DNA from: Parasponia andersonii
Taxonomy: Eukaryota; Streptophyta; Magnoliopsida; Rosales; Cannabaceae
Direction: 5' to 3'
NCBI GenBank assembly: GCA_002914805.1
Contig: JXTB01000098.1
Span: 549,401-613,400, forward strand
Length of the DNA stretch: 64,000 bases
Shown here: in pieces, positions 24,060-36,863 of the stretch
Layout: every line of letters starts with the position of its first letter
Position numbering within the stretch: position 1 is the stretch's first letter
Notes under the pieces: generated by a model
Database searches by the model: none
What the model was told of the DNA's origin: nothing
What the model saw: the letters and a program-made list of their open reading frames with translations, nothing else
Translations under genes and position numbers: made by a program

Positions 24060-24350
24060 CAATGTAAGGCGCCTCCTGTCGTCAAGCATCCTCGTTATTA
24101 CCAAACGGCACGGGGTGAACTTGACGCCGTTAATTATCTCACATGCCGGTGACGTTGGGCTCCGTCACCGCACGGCCATAACCCCGGCGGGGGGGGGGGG
24201 GACATGACGCAGTGAGAGTATGATTACCCCGTGTGGTTGCATCAGTGACCGTACACGTGTACGAACGCAGGGATCGGATGATAGATTTGAGATTCAATTG
24301 TCAACAACAGGGTAAGCCCGTGAGCACTGAGCTGTGTCTTTCAGAGCACG
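24060..24350. promoter_or_regulatory. CpG-rich, promoter-like patch with no adjacent gene identified
   Basis: This stretch is strikingly GC- and CpG-rich against an AT-rich background. It contains GGCGCC, TGACGCC, an inverted pair GGTGACG and CGTCACC (24148-24170 area), a G-box-like TACACGTGTACG (24251-24262) and a run of 12 or more G near 24188-24201. TGACG and ACGTG cores are the known bZIP sites. A promoter role is inferred. No protein gene is seen on either side, so it could serve a noncoding transcript or be a gene-end relic. Confidence 0.35.
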
Positions 24351-24359
24351 AATCACAAG

Positions 24360-25728
24360 GAAGAAAGAAAAGGAAATATACTATATTTATTTATTTATTT
24401 AATATTTAGTAAAAATAGGGGAAAAAATTTACTAAATAGGAAATTAATTAAAATTGGAAATTGACCCCGACGGTAAAAAACAAAAGATGAGAGGGAAGGA
24501 ATCCAAAGGGGGGGGGGGGGGGAAATGGGGTTGGAGTTACAAAAGGACCATTGATGGGATTCAAAATTGTACCATTCACTGACCCACTTTCTCTCTCTAA
24601 AAAGTGTCAATATTTGTGTGTATGTATGTGTATGTGAATATTGTCATCCATGTGACCATGTCTATGTGATAATGATGAGTTTATGATGGAACAAGATATG
24701 TGATCTCACTAATCCCATTTCAAACATGGGTTTTAGTGGCAAAAACATGACTATTATTAACAATTTAGCTTGATTTTATAATTTCTTTAGAAAATTAAGA
24801 AAATTAAATTCACACATCTTTGTTATTATTCATTTATAAAGCAATATTGTAGGAAACTTATGATGCACCCACATACTATGAAAAGTATAAGTCTATCATA
24901 AATAATAATTGTTTCTGCAATTATAAATATGTAGCATTATGTATGTACATGTCAATGTATTTTTTTTTTTATAATTTTTCATTGCAATATATAAGTACAT
25001 ATATACTCGTGATTAAAACTTTTTGAATCGTTCCATTTACATATATTTTGTTTAATGACAAAACAAATGACATGAGCTATAGTTTTTTTTCTCAATTTTA
25101 GCTTATGTTTTAGATTGTACAGAACTATACTTTCATATTTACTATCTTTACAAATATGTTTCCTTCTATCTAAGGGTATCATGTAAATTAATTTAATTAA
25201 AAGAATGTTATTTTAGTATTAATGACATAGATTACGGAGTCTTAACATGGTTTTTTTGGATAAAAATTTCAATATTAATAAATAATTTGCATATTTAACC
25301 TAAGAAGAGATTAAAAAGAACTAAAAAAATCTTTAGACAAATTTAGTGGAAATTGCTTTCTAATTCTAAAGTTCTAAAAATTTAGAAGAAAAAGTGTTAC
25401 AATAATTGAGGAACCAATTGTTTATTTGATTATCCAAGATGTAAGTTGTATGATCACGTAAGCAAGAATGTAATATGGCATATGTGATGTGTGTGCCATG
25501 ATAGGGTTGAGACAGAAGGTGTGGTGAGCATAAGATGATCATGCACATGCATACATAGGGTCATGGGCCATAGGGGAGCTGCTTCTGAAAGAGTGATGTG
25601 CTATGTGGCAGAGACCAGTGTGGGCTCTCTCTACTCTGCTGCTTCACAGTACACGTGTCTACCTTTGCATGCGTCCTTAGGTGGGGCCCACCTTGCTTTT
25701 TCCTCTCCCTTCAAAGCTCATTCGACAA

Positions 25729-25759
<31 letters not shown>

Positions 25760-28740
25760 TAAGGGTCAATTTTAATTTATTCTATTTCTAAGAGGCAGAG
25801 CACAATGCACAAAATAATTTGAGAGAAAAATAAACTTACATACTGCATGCATTTTTCTAAATTATACTATAACGCATTAACACTTCCTAAATAAAAGGAC
25901 ATACTTACAGTAACATGATATTGAAAGAATGAAAGTAAAAAATATATATTTTTACTCTTTAGCTACGTTGGATTTGTTGTTAGCAATTGATTTATTATTT
26001 GGAATGAAAAATAGTAATTTATTTTATTTCATTTGACAAGGTTTTGAACCCAAGGCCAACCCATCGGAAATACTAGATTTATTACTACGTTGTATACCAT
26101 TATGGGAGTTGTTAAACGTAATAAGGTACTATGATGTTTTGATTTCGAAATATCTTAGACATATTAAGGAATTTTTAATTTTATTCTCCTCACATTCTCT
26201 TATTTTTCTTTTATTTTCCACAAATTATATACTAAAGAAACCACGATGTTCTATTAAATGATTGTGTTTCTAATTATGATTTGATTAAATTTTGTGAAAG
26301 GTGTGAACTAACTACAACTTTATTTACCTCTCATTCTTTAATAAATCATGAAATCAAAGCAATACTCAATAGATGAAAAATCAAAAAAATTACTCCAAAT
26401 TCTATGCCAAGTACACTATAATTTGTTATGTGATTGTCTTTGGAGTTGAAACTTGATTAAACTTTGTGAAAGGGATCAATTTAAGGAAGAGTTTATATGT
26501 ATGTATGTATATATGTAGAGGAATGATTTTTTTTTTTTTTTGGGGGGGGGGGGCGGTGGGCTGGGGCCGGAATCTACATCTATTTTGATCCGCCACATTC
26601 AAAGCTACTCATTTATCTTCTTTTTCCGTCACAAACTACTATTGCAATTAACAAAGCTACCATTGCAATTAACAAAGCTTCTGTGTGGCATTAAAAAAAA
26701 AAAAAAAGAAACTTTTTCTATGCTCTTTTTTTTTTTTCTCCTCTCAATTATTATTCTTTGTGAATATCGTTTTCGATTAGTGTTTTCTAAAGGTTGAACC
26801 ACAGTCAGTATTGCTTCATGCACCTTATTATTTTTTTAATGCCCAACCGAAAGAAAAAAGTGCCTTTTGATTTTCCATACGTTTTTTTTCCCCAAGAAAA
26901 GAAAAGTATAGTTTTTTTTTTTTTTTTCTCATTCTTAAAGATAATTAATAAAAGCTTCACAACACCTAAAAAATATTCCAACGCATTGGTTCTCCGTAAA
27001 TATACAATGAATAAAGTTCATAAATATGTTTTGTTTTTGCACATGCTTTCTACTTAAAAAAAAAAAAAGAAAAAACATTTTTCTTTTGTGTGTGGGGGAG
27101 TATCATAAAGGCATGAGGAGGAATCAATTGCAAAGACCACATTTCTGTTTCTTCTTCAGATAAAGAGAAAAAATAAAATAAAATGATGTATTCCTTGGGT
27201 CATGGCTTTCTTGAAATCATTAAAGCTCAATAAACCACAAAAGGTTTCCATCAAAACCAACTTTTTTTGTTCTTCATATGTCTCTATAAAAACCCTAGCT
27301 AGCTCTTTTGACCATTCCCTTAGTTAATTGCGGCATATCTTTGTCAATTTTCATCATAATGAATGATTTGAAACTTTCAGCTAATCTATGAATAAAATAT
27401 TAGCTTCCAAATTATTATGATACATTGCATATATAATTACCTAGAAAAAGTTTAGATTTCAGAACAAATAATCTCCTTCAATATCGGGTAATCGGTATAC
27501 ATTGCATTAAGTAAATAATCTTATTTTGCCTTCAAAACCTTCATTGATGCCTCACTTTGCTATAAAAGTCTCACTTTATCTCTCGTATCTTAACGAAATT
27601 GTCTCATTTTGCCCACTCCATAAATCTCAATGAAAAGGTAAAATTAAATAAACCAACACCACCTTATGGTTTGTGATTATCCTCACCTTATGTCTATGTG
27701 ATTTTTCAAACAACGTGATTTATGGAATATTGCAACGACTCGGCAGTATATTATATATCTAAATATATATTTACATACAAAGAAACAAACCTCTATTTCA
27801 TTCAACATAAATGCCTCTTTTGGTCAAAATTTAAGTAGGGGAATGGGGGGAGTTACATTTTAAGGGGTATTAAGAAAGACTATCAAGTTTAATGGATAAG
27901 TATGATACAAGTGAAAGTTTAGGAGCCAAAATATGTTGGATCAATTTAACTTATGGCATGTCTTTCTAATATATAAGCTAATATAGTAGAGTATGTTAGG
28001 TCAAAATTTGCACCACATATTTTATTGCCTATATTGGTATTCTAGAGGTATTTATGTTTCTATGGAGCTATATATTTTATGAAAGATTAATTATAATTCT
28101 TAAATATCATGATATTTATATTTCAAATCAAGCATTAAATATCCTATTAGACTATTATGATCGGATACTAAAAGATAATTATTATTAATTATATAATGGT
28201 TAGAGTTTATTATTTACTAAACACCTCCTACTTGCTATTAAATACATAGTCTTCCTATTTGGGATATTATATTCTCTCTCCACATATTTTCTATAAAATT
28301 TTTATTACTATTTTACTCTTTTGTAGAGAATTAAGAATTACTTTTTGCAGGAATTAAGAATTACATCAGGGCTTAATTCTTGCAAAAGGTATATAGGTAG
28401 CTCTCACAATCCAATATATTAGTCATTTCCTTTCCCTATTTTTGCATATTTAGAATCACAAGTGGCTATGAACCACTTATAAATATAATTGTAAATTTTC
28501 GGTTCTACAAAATACTCAATGTGATGGTTACAATAATTACGAGGCTAATAGAGTGGACAAAATGTTCAAGAAGCAAAAAGGAACCGGCGGGGTATATAGT
28601 TGGGTGAATGTTTGGGAATCAAAAGGAGAATTTTTCCTCATATTATTGATCTTCAAACCGAGTCCGAAAAATTTTTCAGAGGGGGAGGGGAGAGGGCAAA
28701 ATATGATGTTAAATTTAATTTCCTTCCCCCACTCCACTTC
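24360..28740. other. Intergenic stretch without recognisable genes
   Basis: It is AT-rich with homopolymers: poly-G near 24509-24522, poly-T then poly-G near 26528-26553, and several poly-A or poly-T runs near 26690-27070. A moderately GC-rich patch at 25560-25710 contains TACACGTGTCT and GGTGGGGCCCACC, again promoter-like. A TATA-like CTCTATAAAAACCCTAG lies at 27283-27299 (plus). No open frame downstream of it resembles a protein. Confidence 0.5.
25734..25761. repeat. (TA)n microsatellite
   Basis: An alternating TA run following the GC-richer 25.6 kb patch. Confidence 0.95.
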
Positions 28741-28745
28741 TTTTT

Positions 28746-28751
<6 letters not shown>

Positions 28752-28807
<56 letters not shown>
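28752..28807. repeat. (TA)n microsatellite
   Basis: The longest TA run in the window, about 56 bases. It creates the artificial tyrosine/isoleucine repeats in plus-strand open frames covering it. Confidence 0.97.
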
Positions 28808-28809
<2 letters not shown>

Positions 28810-28810
<1 letters not shown>

Positions 28811-30980
28811 TTCCTTCTTTGTAATTGAGTAATATAATTTATGGCAATATAAAAATGAATGAAACACAAATGGTCAATATGAACATGATTTTAATGATAT
28901 TTTAAAGTCTAAAGAAAATTATTCATAAAAGTGTGGAAAAAAATTAACTATTTAATAATAATAGAATTAAAGTTCAAAAATCATAAACTTTAACAGGACA
29001 AATGAGGAGCATTATTGAATCTTTTTATGAAATATATGAGTAAATTTTACATTATTAAAATTTAGTAAGACAAATAAAGAATTTAATTGAAAATTTCAAA
29101 AAGTTGAGAGGGGGAGGGGGCCATATGCCCCTGCGCCTAAAGTGGCTCCATCTATGGCTTCGAACAATTACACTTGACAAAACTTAATAAAAAGTACCAA
29201 AAATCTTTGATCTTAATATGTGAGCCGGTAAGATTTGTGCTCTTGGATCCATCAAGAGACTCCAAGACCAGAAGTTTAAGTTGTTTATACTGTTGGAGAC
29301 ACACTTTATCTACAAGTCTGAAGAGGATGACAAAAACAAAAGAAAATATAAGGATTAAATCTAAAGAGAAAACAAATCCACCAGAGGTTACATATACAAC
29401 ATTGAAAACTCGAAAATATAAGTTTGCTTTGCATGCAGATACGCCTTATAGCAGGTAAAATTGTGACTAAAACTACAAGTAAAATTTTTATACAAGTATT
29501 CTAGCTAGCAAGTAATATTTTGTGAAAACGATCTGAAACAGAAGGAGACCTAATTATGTGTTAAGAGTATTAGAAATAAGTCCAAAATCACCAAACACTC
29601 TCAGTTGGTGCCTTGAACTTGTTTTAATCAATTAATGTCATTTAATTTATTCATAATTATATAATGTTTTTTCTTCTCACCATAAATTAGTACCAAGTAG
29701 AAAATATCAAATAGTACTATGCGTCTATTAACATAAGATAAAGATTTGTGTACGTATCTAATAATTGTTCATAGTGAAACGTTATCTTTTAAATTTGGAG
29801 GTAATCTTAGACCTTTATTATATATATGTACAAACGTGCGTATGTACTTTTGCCTTTTATCATTCTAGTTTGGGTTTTTTCGTGTGTCATATTCATTAAT
29901 CCATATCCAGCCGAATAGAGTAAGTCAAAAGCCTTAAGCTTTTACCTGGCTCGTGTTTCTTATGAAGTACATAAGTCACTATTTTATTTTGGCGGTGGAA
30001 AAACTACGTACAAAAGTGGCAGCGTTTCATGTTTTTTTATTTATAGTTATAAGAGTACCTTCTCTTTGTATTTGTAATCTTCAATATATCTTTTAGCCTC
30101 ACTTTTTACAGATCTTTTTTCTCCCTAATCACATGTATCTGAATCAGAGGAAAAAAAAAAAGCAGCCTGTCTATTCTGATCGAGTTCTTAGTTTGAGCAG
30201 GCACATACTATATATATATATATTATATATATATATATATACGTAGCAAAAAAATTTTCACTATTTTTTCAGACACTTTATTATAATTATTTAATCACTA
30301 TTAAATGATAATCTAACAGCTAGAAAAAATACATACACGTAAATAAAAATATAATTTATAACATATATATATTTATTCATTTCCAATTCATTTATGATTA
30401 ATAAAATATAAATATATATATTTGGTGAATTTATCTAAATGAACTGACCCATATATATTAATTTGCGGTTATAAGAACTGTTACCTACGGATAAAATAAG
30501 TCTGTTTAACTAGATTCATGACTTATTGGCGTAGTATCCATACTAAGACTAACATACGTTATAGGTGAATTTTTTGTTATCACAAAACTCTAGAATATAG
30601 ATTAAGAGGCTCAAATTTATAACGACTTTCGATTATCACATTCTTTGACACGTTAACTTATTTCCTAATTAGTTGAATTCGGTATTAATGACAAGTCTAT
30701 GCAAGGTTGTTATATGAGTTACGTGTATAAAGTACGAAACTGTCAAGTATTTTCATATGTACATGTCCATTTTTGGCTTAAGTGATTGCCTTTCTCATCT
30801 TATTCTCGTTAATAAGCAAGTGATAGTAATTAAGGTGTGAGTTAGTTGAGTTGAATTAGAAAAAAAAAAAAGGAACAAAAAAAGAAAAAAGAAACAGCTT
30901 TACTATGATAAATGTTGTTGATCTAACGGTCAATAAATCTCATGGAATTTAAATATTATTTTATATGATTTGACATTCCT
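28810..30980. other. Intergenic stretch, AT-rich, no genes recognised
   Basis: It contains a G-rich motif, GAGAGGGGGAGGGGGCC, at 29104-29120. Similar G-rich text at 28678-28692 may be the worn end of a repeat. The open frame at 29174-29458 does not resemble any family. The degenerate MITE at 30.2 kb is listed separately. Confidence 0.45.
30207..30370. mobile_element. Possible degenerate copy of the (TA)n-associated MITE-like family
   Basis: After an interrupted (TA)n tract (30209-30241), the sequence TTATTATAATTATTTAATCACTATTAAATGATAATCTAACAGCTAGAAAA (30280-30330 area) resembles the inner part of the copies at 38.9 and 49.4 kb. It ends in another AT-alternating tract. The terminal bases are too degraded to define the ends. 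Confidence 0.3.
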
Positions 30981-30997
30981 ACCACAAAATTCCTAAG

Positions 30998-31500
30998 CTA
31001 TTTGGTATAAGATAATCTTAGTTTTCAAATTAATAAGAAAATTGAAGATGGCAAATTAATAAGAAAATTGAAGATGGTGATATGGATGTCTGATATCCAG
31101 AATAACTGTGTTTAGTTATACATAGTTATTTTGTCTATGATTATTGGGATATTAGATAATTGTGTGTGATTGCGCATAAAAATGTGTTTAAATTAAAATT
31201 AAAAAATTAAATTAATTATAAAATAATAAAATTTGTTAGTATAAAATAAAATAATTTGCTATGATTCTTAGGATATCGTATTTTTTTTTGTTTCATTTTT
31301 TAGAATAGGTTTTAGATGGGAGGTCATTTAAAATCTACTTGTTTTGGTAACTTTAACATGACTCATACTTAAGAGGATATGATTCCCGAGGTGATTATTT
31401 TACTAAGTATAAAAATGATACAAAATATGAAAATATATTGAAATACTCATTCCCACTTAAAAATTACTACATTCCCACTTAAAGATTACCACATACCAGG
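30998..31500. mobile_element. Possible MITE with short inverted ends
   Basis: The left end CTATTTGGTATAAGATAATC (30999-31018) is imperfectly inverted-complementary to the right end GATTACCACATACCAGG (31485-31501): GGTAT-x-GATAATC against GGTATGTGGTAATC. Such GGTATG-type ends occur in plant hAT or PIF-derived MITEs. The target duplication is unclear, so this is tentative. Confidence 0.35.
31026..31077. repeat. Perfect 26-base tandem duplication
   Basis: The unit caaattaataagaaaattg plus aagatgg occurs twice without mismatch (31026-31051 and 31052-31077). It lies inside the possible MITE. Confidence 0.95.
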
Positions 31501-31509
31501 CAGTTCCTA

Positions 31510-34500
31510 AATTAAATTAGATCCATTAGCTAGTTCTCTCGCTAAAAGAAAAAATAAAAAAATTCCTAATAATTAAAAACATTGCTTTGATATTTCTTTG
31601 TTGTTTTCGTACGTGACTCAAATTTGGATTCAAAAGATCGTTTTGCCACCTTCACTTTTTGAATTTTGTAAAATACTAGTATTTGCAAGAATTATTTTAG
31701 GTCAACATCTCTCTATGTATTCTTTACATAGATAATTTCATCAGTCTTCTTTTGGTTTATCTTTTTCCTTCCCTAAATAACTTTATAATCTTGTAATTCC
31801 AATATGACCCTAGAATTTCAAATATCTTGCAAAACCCTCCATTGAAGCGATCATATATTCATGAATGTCCCTTAGAAATATTAATTTTTGCAAGATTCTC
31901 CTTCACAAATTTTATCACTCAGGGAAAGAATTTTGTAACAAATTCAAAATTCAAGGGTAAATTGGAATTATAAGATGTGTAAGGTAACTTGTGAAGAGAA
32001 ATCAAAAGCACGGGGAAGTTTATGATAATATGAATATCCATGCTTCGAAAACTTTAGAAATGGATACATTAGATGTTACCGGGAGACAAATTAATTATAC
32101 AAAAGGTGGTAGTAAGATATTGAAAAGGAGAAAAAAGAAAGAGAAAAAGGCCACAAAAATGATAATGATCACAAACAAGTCATATACAAAAATGACTAGT
32201 GATGCTGTGCTTATGGTCGGTCATCTTGATGTGATTGGACAAGCATTGCATTGTTGGATTTGATTTCAATCAAACACAGTACTACTGTGTCAAGACACAC
32301 ATGCATGGTTGCAAATATTGAACTTATTTTTTGTGCACTAACTATGGAACACAACTGGGCCTCTATAATTTATTGCAAAATTTATTTTTACGGGCCCTAC
32401 TGAATTCTAATTTTTTACAATTTATATATAGAGAAAAAGAACTAGGGAATATTAATATATCTTAGGAGACCCTTCTACACATATATCATATCTTGATTTA
32501 GACTAGTATAGTTAAACAAATGCACATCAATCATTTCTAAGAAGTGATAAGAGACTAAATCGTAAGAAGACAAAACTCCAACAATCATCTTGAATGATTA
32601 ATTTTGAGAGTTTTGCTACAACAATGTCCGTGAAACAACAAAGTATTGCTATTATTACATTACAACGTTTCATTTATGTGTACATACATATACTCTCAAC
32701 GTGGTCAAAGTCGCAAAACGCCCTATTTATGGCTTTTTTTAACTTTACGAGAATGGACGTCTATCTAAATGTGTATGACTGAAACATTTAACTCTTGATC
32801 TTGATTATTATTTTGCAATAAATTGTTAAAGTGTACTTTAATACACCATTTTTACTCCAATGTTTAAATAATTGAACGTCACTTTTTTCTAGTATACATT
32901 ATGGTTTTGGGTCTAATAATTTGCAGGAATGGATAGTGCGTGGGCAGACCACACATGGTTTTCATAATATTACGTAAGATATAGAGCATATGACTAAGTC
33001 AAAAGTTACTTATATGGTAAATAGAAGAACTTCAAAGGCTTAAGTATTGCTATTAAAATTATTTTTCCTCTACTCTTTTTGTCAAATTGGTGGGCGGTCA
33101 TTGGATGACCAGTCTCACTATGACCAAGTTGATGTTAAGACCCAAAAAAAAAAAAGAAAAAAAAATGAAATTATTACAAAAAAAAAAGTTGATGCTCGTG
33201 AATTTATACCCAAACTCTTTTCAAAAAAAAAAAAGAAAATCATACACAAACTACCTGTTAATTACCATGTGATTTCCGCAGAAACTAGCTAGAAGCAACC
33301 AATAATTTGTACATGTTAACAAATTTGTGTTACCGGTTGCCAACTAATACATCATTTTGTCGTACCTCTTGAAAAATGGCTCTTTTTAGGGGGGTCATTT
33401 TCTCAAAAGTCAAAACTAGTTGCAATAATTTATCCATCGATATCTGATTATGTAAATAATTCAACCTTAGACTGTGTTTTTGAGCAAATATTTCTTATGG
33501 TACTCTCAGTTCACTCGAATAATTCTATTCTCTATTTTAAGGAACAAAGGAAATTAAAAATGTATTTCCACGAGGACCACAACAATTTTTCTAACTTTAT
33601 AATATATTTTTTTTTGAAGAGACAAAAATTGGCCAAACTTGGGACTATATAGAAAATTCGATCATGTTCATGGAAAATTAAATGCATAGAAAGGTCAGAA
33701 ATACAAAAATGCCTTTAAGAAAGATGTTGAGAGGAGTATTTTCAATAATATATACAATCCTAAGAGAAACCATCTCATTGGCAATTTATAGAATATTAAT
33801 AACTCATAACTTTTGATTCAATGTCAATTTCAACTCTCTGGTCTTTAGCAAAGTAATAAATACCGTTTTCCATATTGGAATAAAGAAGAAGATGAGGAAA
33901 AATATTGTAGAAAATTTGACGAAGGAGTGTAGTCATCATAGAGCTAAGCTTTTGAAATAGAGAGATGGTGACCATGATTTTTGGCTTGACTTTTTTAGGC
34001 AAACAAACATGTAGCAATAGGCCAAACTTAGGCACCCAACACCCCCATTAAGTGACAGTGGGAAAGTTTGGCCGGAAAAATGCCACATGTCAATATCCAT
34101 TAGGCTGCCTGGTCCAAAATCCCTAATGGAGGTGGTTGACGGGTTTTATGGACATCTCTAAGAAAAATCTAGTAATAATACTTATTTTTAAACTGTTGAA
34201 TTTTTTTTGGAAGCGATCATCAATTTTGCATTTTGCTTTGTTATGATATAATCTAATATCTAAAAGAATAACGCTATGAGATATTATTTGTGTCTAACAT
34301 ATCATTTAATGTATTGATTTTAACTAATTTTAATATTTCCTTCAAAACTAACTCATAATAAATTAACATATCTTATAGCATTAGATACTACATATATATA
34401 TATATTTGAAAATAGCACTACATACTATATTATGCACTATAACATTATTTTATTTTGAAATACCGGCTTCTATCACACAAGTGACACTTATGACTGTCAG

Positions 34501-35440
34501 TTATCACTAATCTTTTCTTTTGGTTTTTGTTAATTGGTAGCAGTCACCAAAATGGGGTGTGGAGCCAATTAGCTTTTTCTTCATCTTTTTCCTCTCCATA
34601 ATTGTGCCATAAAAGGCTAGTTAGCTCTTAGCTAGCCGTGGCCACCAAACCTAACCTGAATTGGACTAAAGAGAAGATTGAAAAGTCAATACCCCACATG
34701 CCATGGGAGCATATATATACCGTGATTGGTGTATAATGCCACCTTTGAGTCTTTTCTCTACTACTTTTATCTCCACCAAGTACCAACTGTTTTTATGAAA
34801 GGCTTTATTAGTATATTCTCCTCTATACGCGTAATTGAAACTTTAATATGATCTATTGATTTATTGTACCATTTGATGGCATCTCTAAAGATAGCTGTGG
34901 ATCTATATTCTAAGTATGGTTTGCTCAAAAAAAAAAAAAAAAAAAATCTAAAGTGGGGTGACCTTTGCATGTGCGGACTAATTCTCACCTCTTGCTAGAG
35001 AAACATAGTTTTTTTTTTTTTTTTTTTTCAGGTATCCGATATAATATGGATACTGTAGGAATCTTTTCTCTTATTCGACTTTTTTAATACTTAATATTAC
35101 GGTGTGACGTGAGTTGTTTTAACTAGTGAATGTTATTAATTATTACACTATAATGATAAGTTGCAATTCACGCTAATAACAAAAGTGTAGGTAAATTGAC
35201 TTGTATTACTAATTTGGACTGAAAATGATTTTTTTAGTTTTTTTTTTTGAATTGATATTTCTAAAAGTGTTATAAATTATGTGATGAGAAGTCACTATAT
35301 AATTATAATTTTTAAAAAATTAATCACTAATTACAGTGTCACAAAAGATCGTTAAATACTAAAATTTTATTAAAAATTTTATTTTTTAAATCACTCTTAA
35401 AATAGTTATTTTAGTAAAAATTATTACTATTTATTTCAAT
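31510..35440. other. Intergenic stretch, no genes recognised
   Basis: I see only AT-rich sequence and homopolymers (for example 34926-34947 poly-A and 35010-35028 poly-T). Open frames at 31991-32263, 33047-33292 and 33796-34035 have no family resemblance, and the second is largely poly-lysine from A runs. Confidence 0.5.
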
Positions 35441-35450
35441 TTCCCAAATG

Positions 35451-35657
35451 TAAGTTGTTTCAATCAATTTTTACTTCTTGGTAACAAAGCAAATGCTTGT
35501 CATGGATTTTTTTTTTCCTGCTCAAAGAATTACGAAAAGCAAGAATTCTAACTTAAGTTGTTTCCATCAATTTTTTTTTTCCTTGGTAACAAAGCAAATG
35601 CTTGTAATGGAATTTTTTTTCCTGCTCAAAAAATTATGAAAAGCAAGAATTCTAACT
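35451..35657. repeat. Tandem duplication of about 103 bases
   Basis: Copies 35451-35553 and 35554-35657 share CTTGGTAACAAAGCAAATGC and GAAAAGCAAGAATTCTAACT. They differ by a few substitutions and by poly-T length. Confidence 0.9.
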
Positions 35658-35888
35658 TATATGCACTTTAAGGCACGAAGTGTTTAATGCTGTAACATTT
35701 AGTTTCAGGGACTTAAATGGAAAACAGCGAGTTATATTCATTTATTATTATTTTGTTTCTGAATGAAGTTATATTCATTTATAAATCATACTAGAGGCTA
35801 ATAGAGTTACATATACTTACACAGAGGCATTAAATAGGACACTTTTTTTTTTTTTTTCTCTCTGGATTAAATAGGACACTTTAAATAG

Positions 35889-35914
35889 ACATATATATAT
35901 ATATATATATATAT
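35889..35914. repeat. (TA)n microsatellite
   Basis: A short alternating AT run. Confidence 0.9.
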
Positions 35915-36109
35915 CAGTTCATTCAATTATTTCGAGCGTACAAAATTGTCTTGAAGATGTGGAATATTGGTGTACGCTGAGCCTGATCAAGTCAGATGCT
36001 TTAGCAGAAAAACAAGTACCTTCAACGCAATAGCATTCTAGCATCCAAAAGAAGATGATTCTCCACACTTTGACTATTTCACTAGTCACTGCTACTTCTT
36101 CATGATTCA

Positions 36110-36860
36110 TGCCATTGAGGAAGATATTTCAAAGGGCCTACTTGATTGCTCTATTGGCATTCATAGATATTGGTACTAATAAGAACCACCATATCTTAAT
36201 TAATTCCATTGATCAAGCTACTTAGCTCTACAAATACAGCATTAGCAATACATTATATATATGTGCATCTATTAGTATTGTCACATAACAGTGTAGAATC
36301 GAGAGTACCCAGCTACTTTTTTATTTTGTTCACATATATATTACGGTTGAGTGATGGCCACAAATTGTGTAGTCATAAGTTTAAGCAGAAACTGCCTCTT
36401 AGTTGGTGTTAATTTTATTCAAGGTATTTCAAAGGTTAGTCGATTGCTTCATTGAAGTATTTCATAGATGTAGCTATTAAAATCAACCATACATATACCC
36501 ATAAACCAAAGGCTTAGAACTTAGAAGTATAGCATTAATGCGAGCCAAATGTGGCAGTCAAATATTTAGTATTTATTGTCGCATGATAGTGTAAGACGAT
36601 GGTTTTCTTCTTTTTCTTATTAATGTTATTATCTTATTGAATATTGTTGAAATTATCATGACATTTTTAAAGTGAATGATACTAAATATGTGGAAAAAAT
36701 ATCAGTGAAAATTTGAAACATCACAACTGAGTCAAATATACGGTGTCCGTGTTCAATAGTTGCATTGCTCTTCCAATTTTTGTCATTGTCCATCCTTGAG
36801 GATATTTCTAAAGGTTACTCGAGTGTTGTATTTGACATTCATAAGTAACGTTGGTCTTAA
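36110..36860. repeat. Three diverged direct repeats of about 300-380 bases
   Basis: Similar text recurs at about 36117, 36420 and 36798: a GAGGAAGATATTTCAAAGG-like start, followed by ATTG-C-T-C-TTG and TTCATAG/AGATAT-type sequence. Parts further inside also recur (GTCACATAACAGTGTAGA at 36281 against GTCGCATGATAGTGTAAGA at 36579). The copies are strongly diverged. An open frame next to the third copy (37067-36864, minus) has one hydrophobic segment but no known family. Confidence 0.4.
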
Positions 36861-36863
36861 GAT

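Noticed and set aside
26040..26065. GGTTTTGAACCCAAGG, a reversed tRNA box B-like motif
   Set aside because: No box A at the right distance and no cloverleaf arms. It is not a tRNA gene.
28553..28828. Plus-strand open frames with Tyr-Ile repeats
   Set aside because: The repeat is the translated (TA)n microsatellite, and the remaining part has no coding features.
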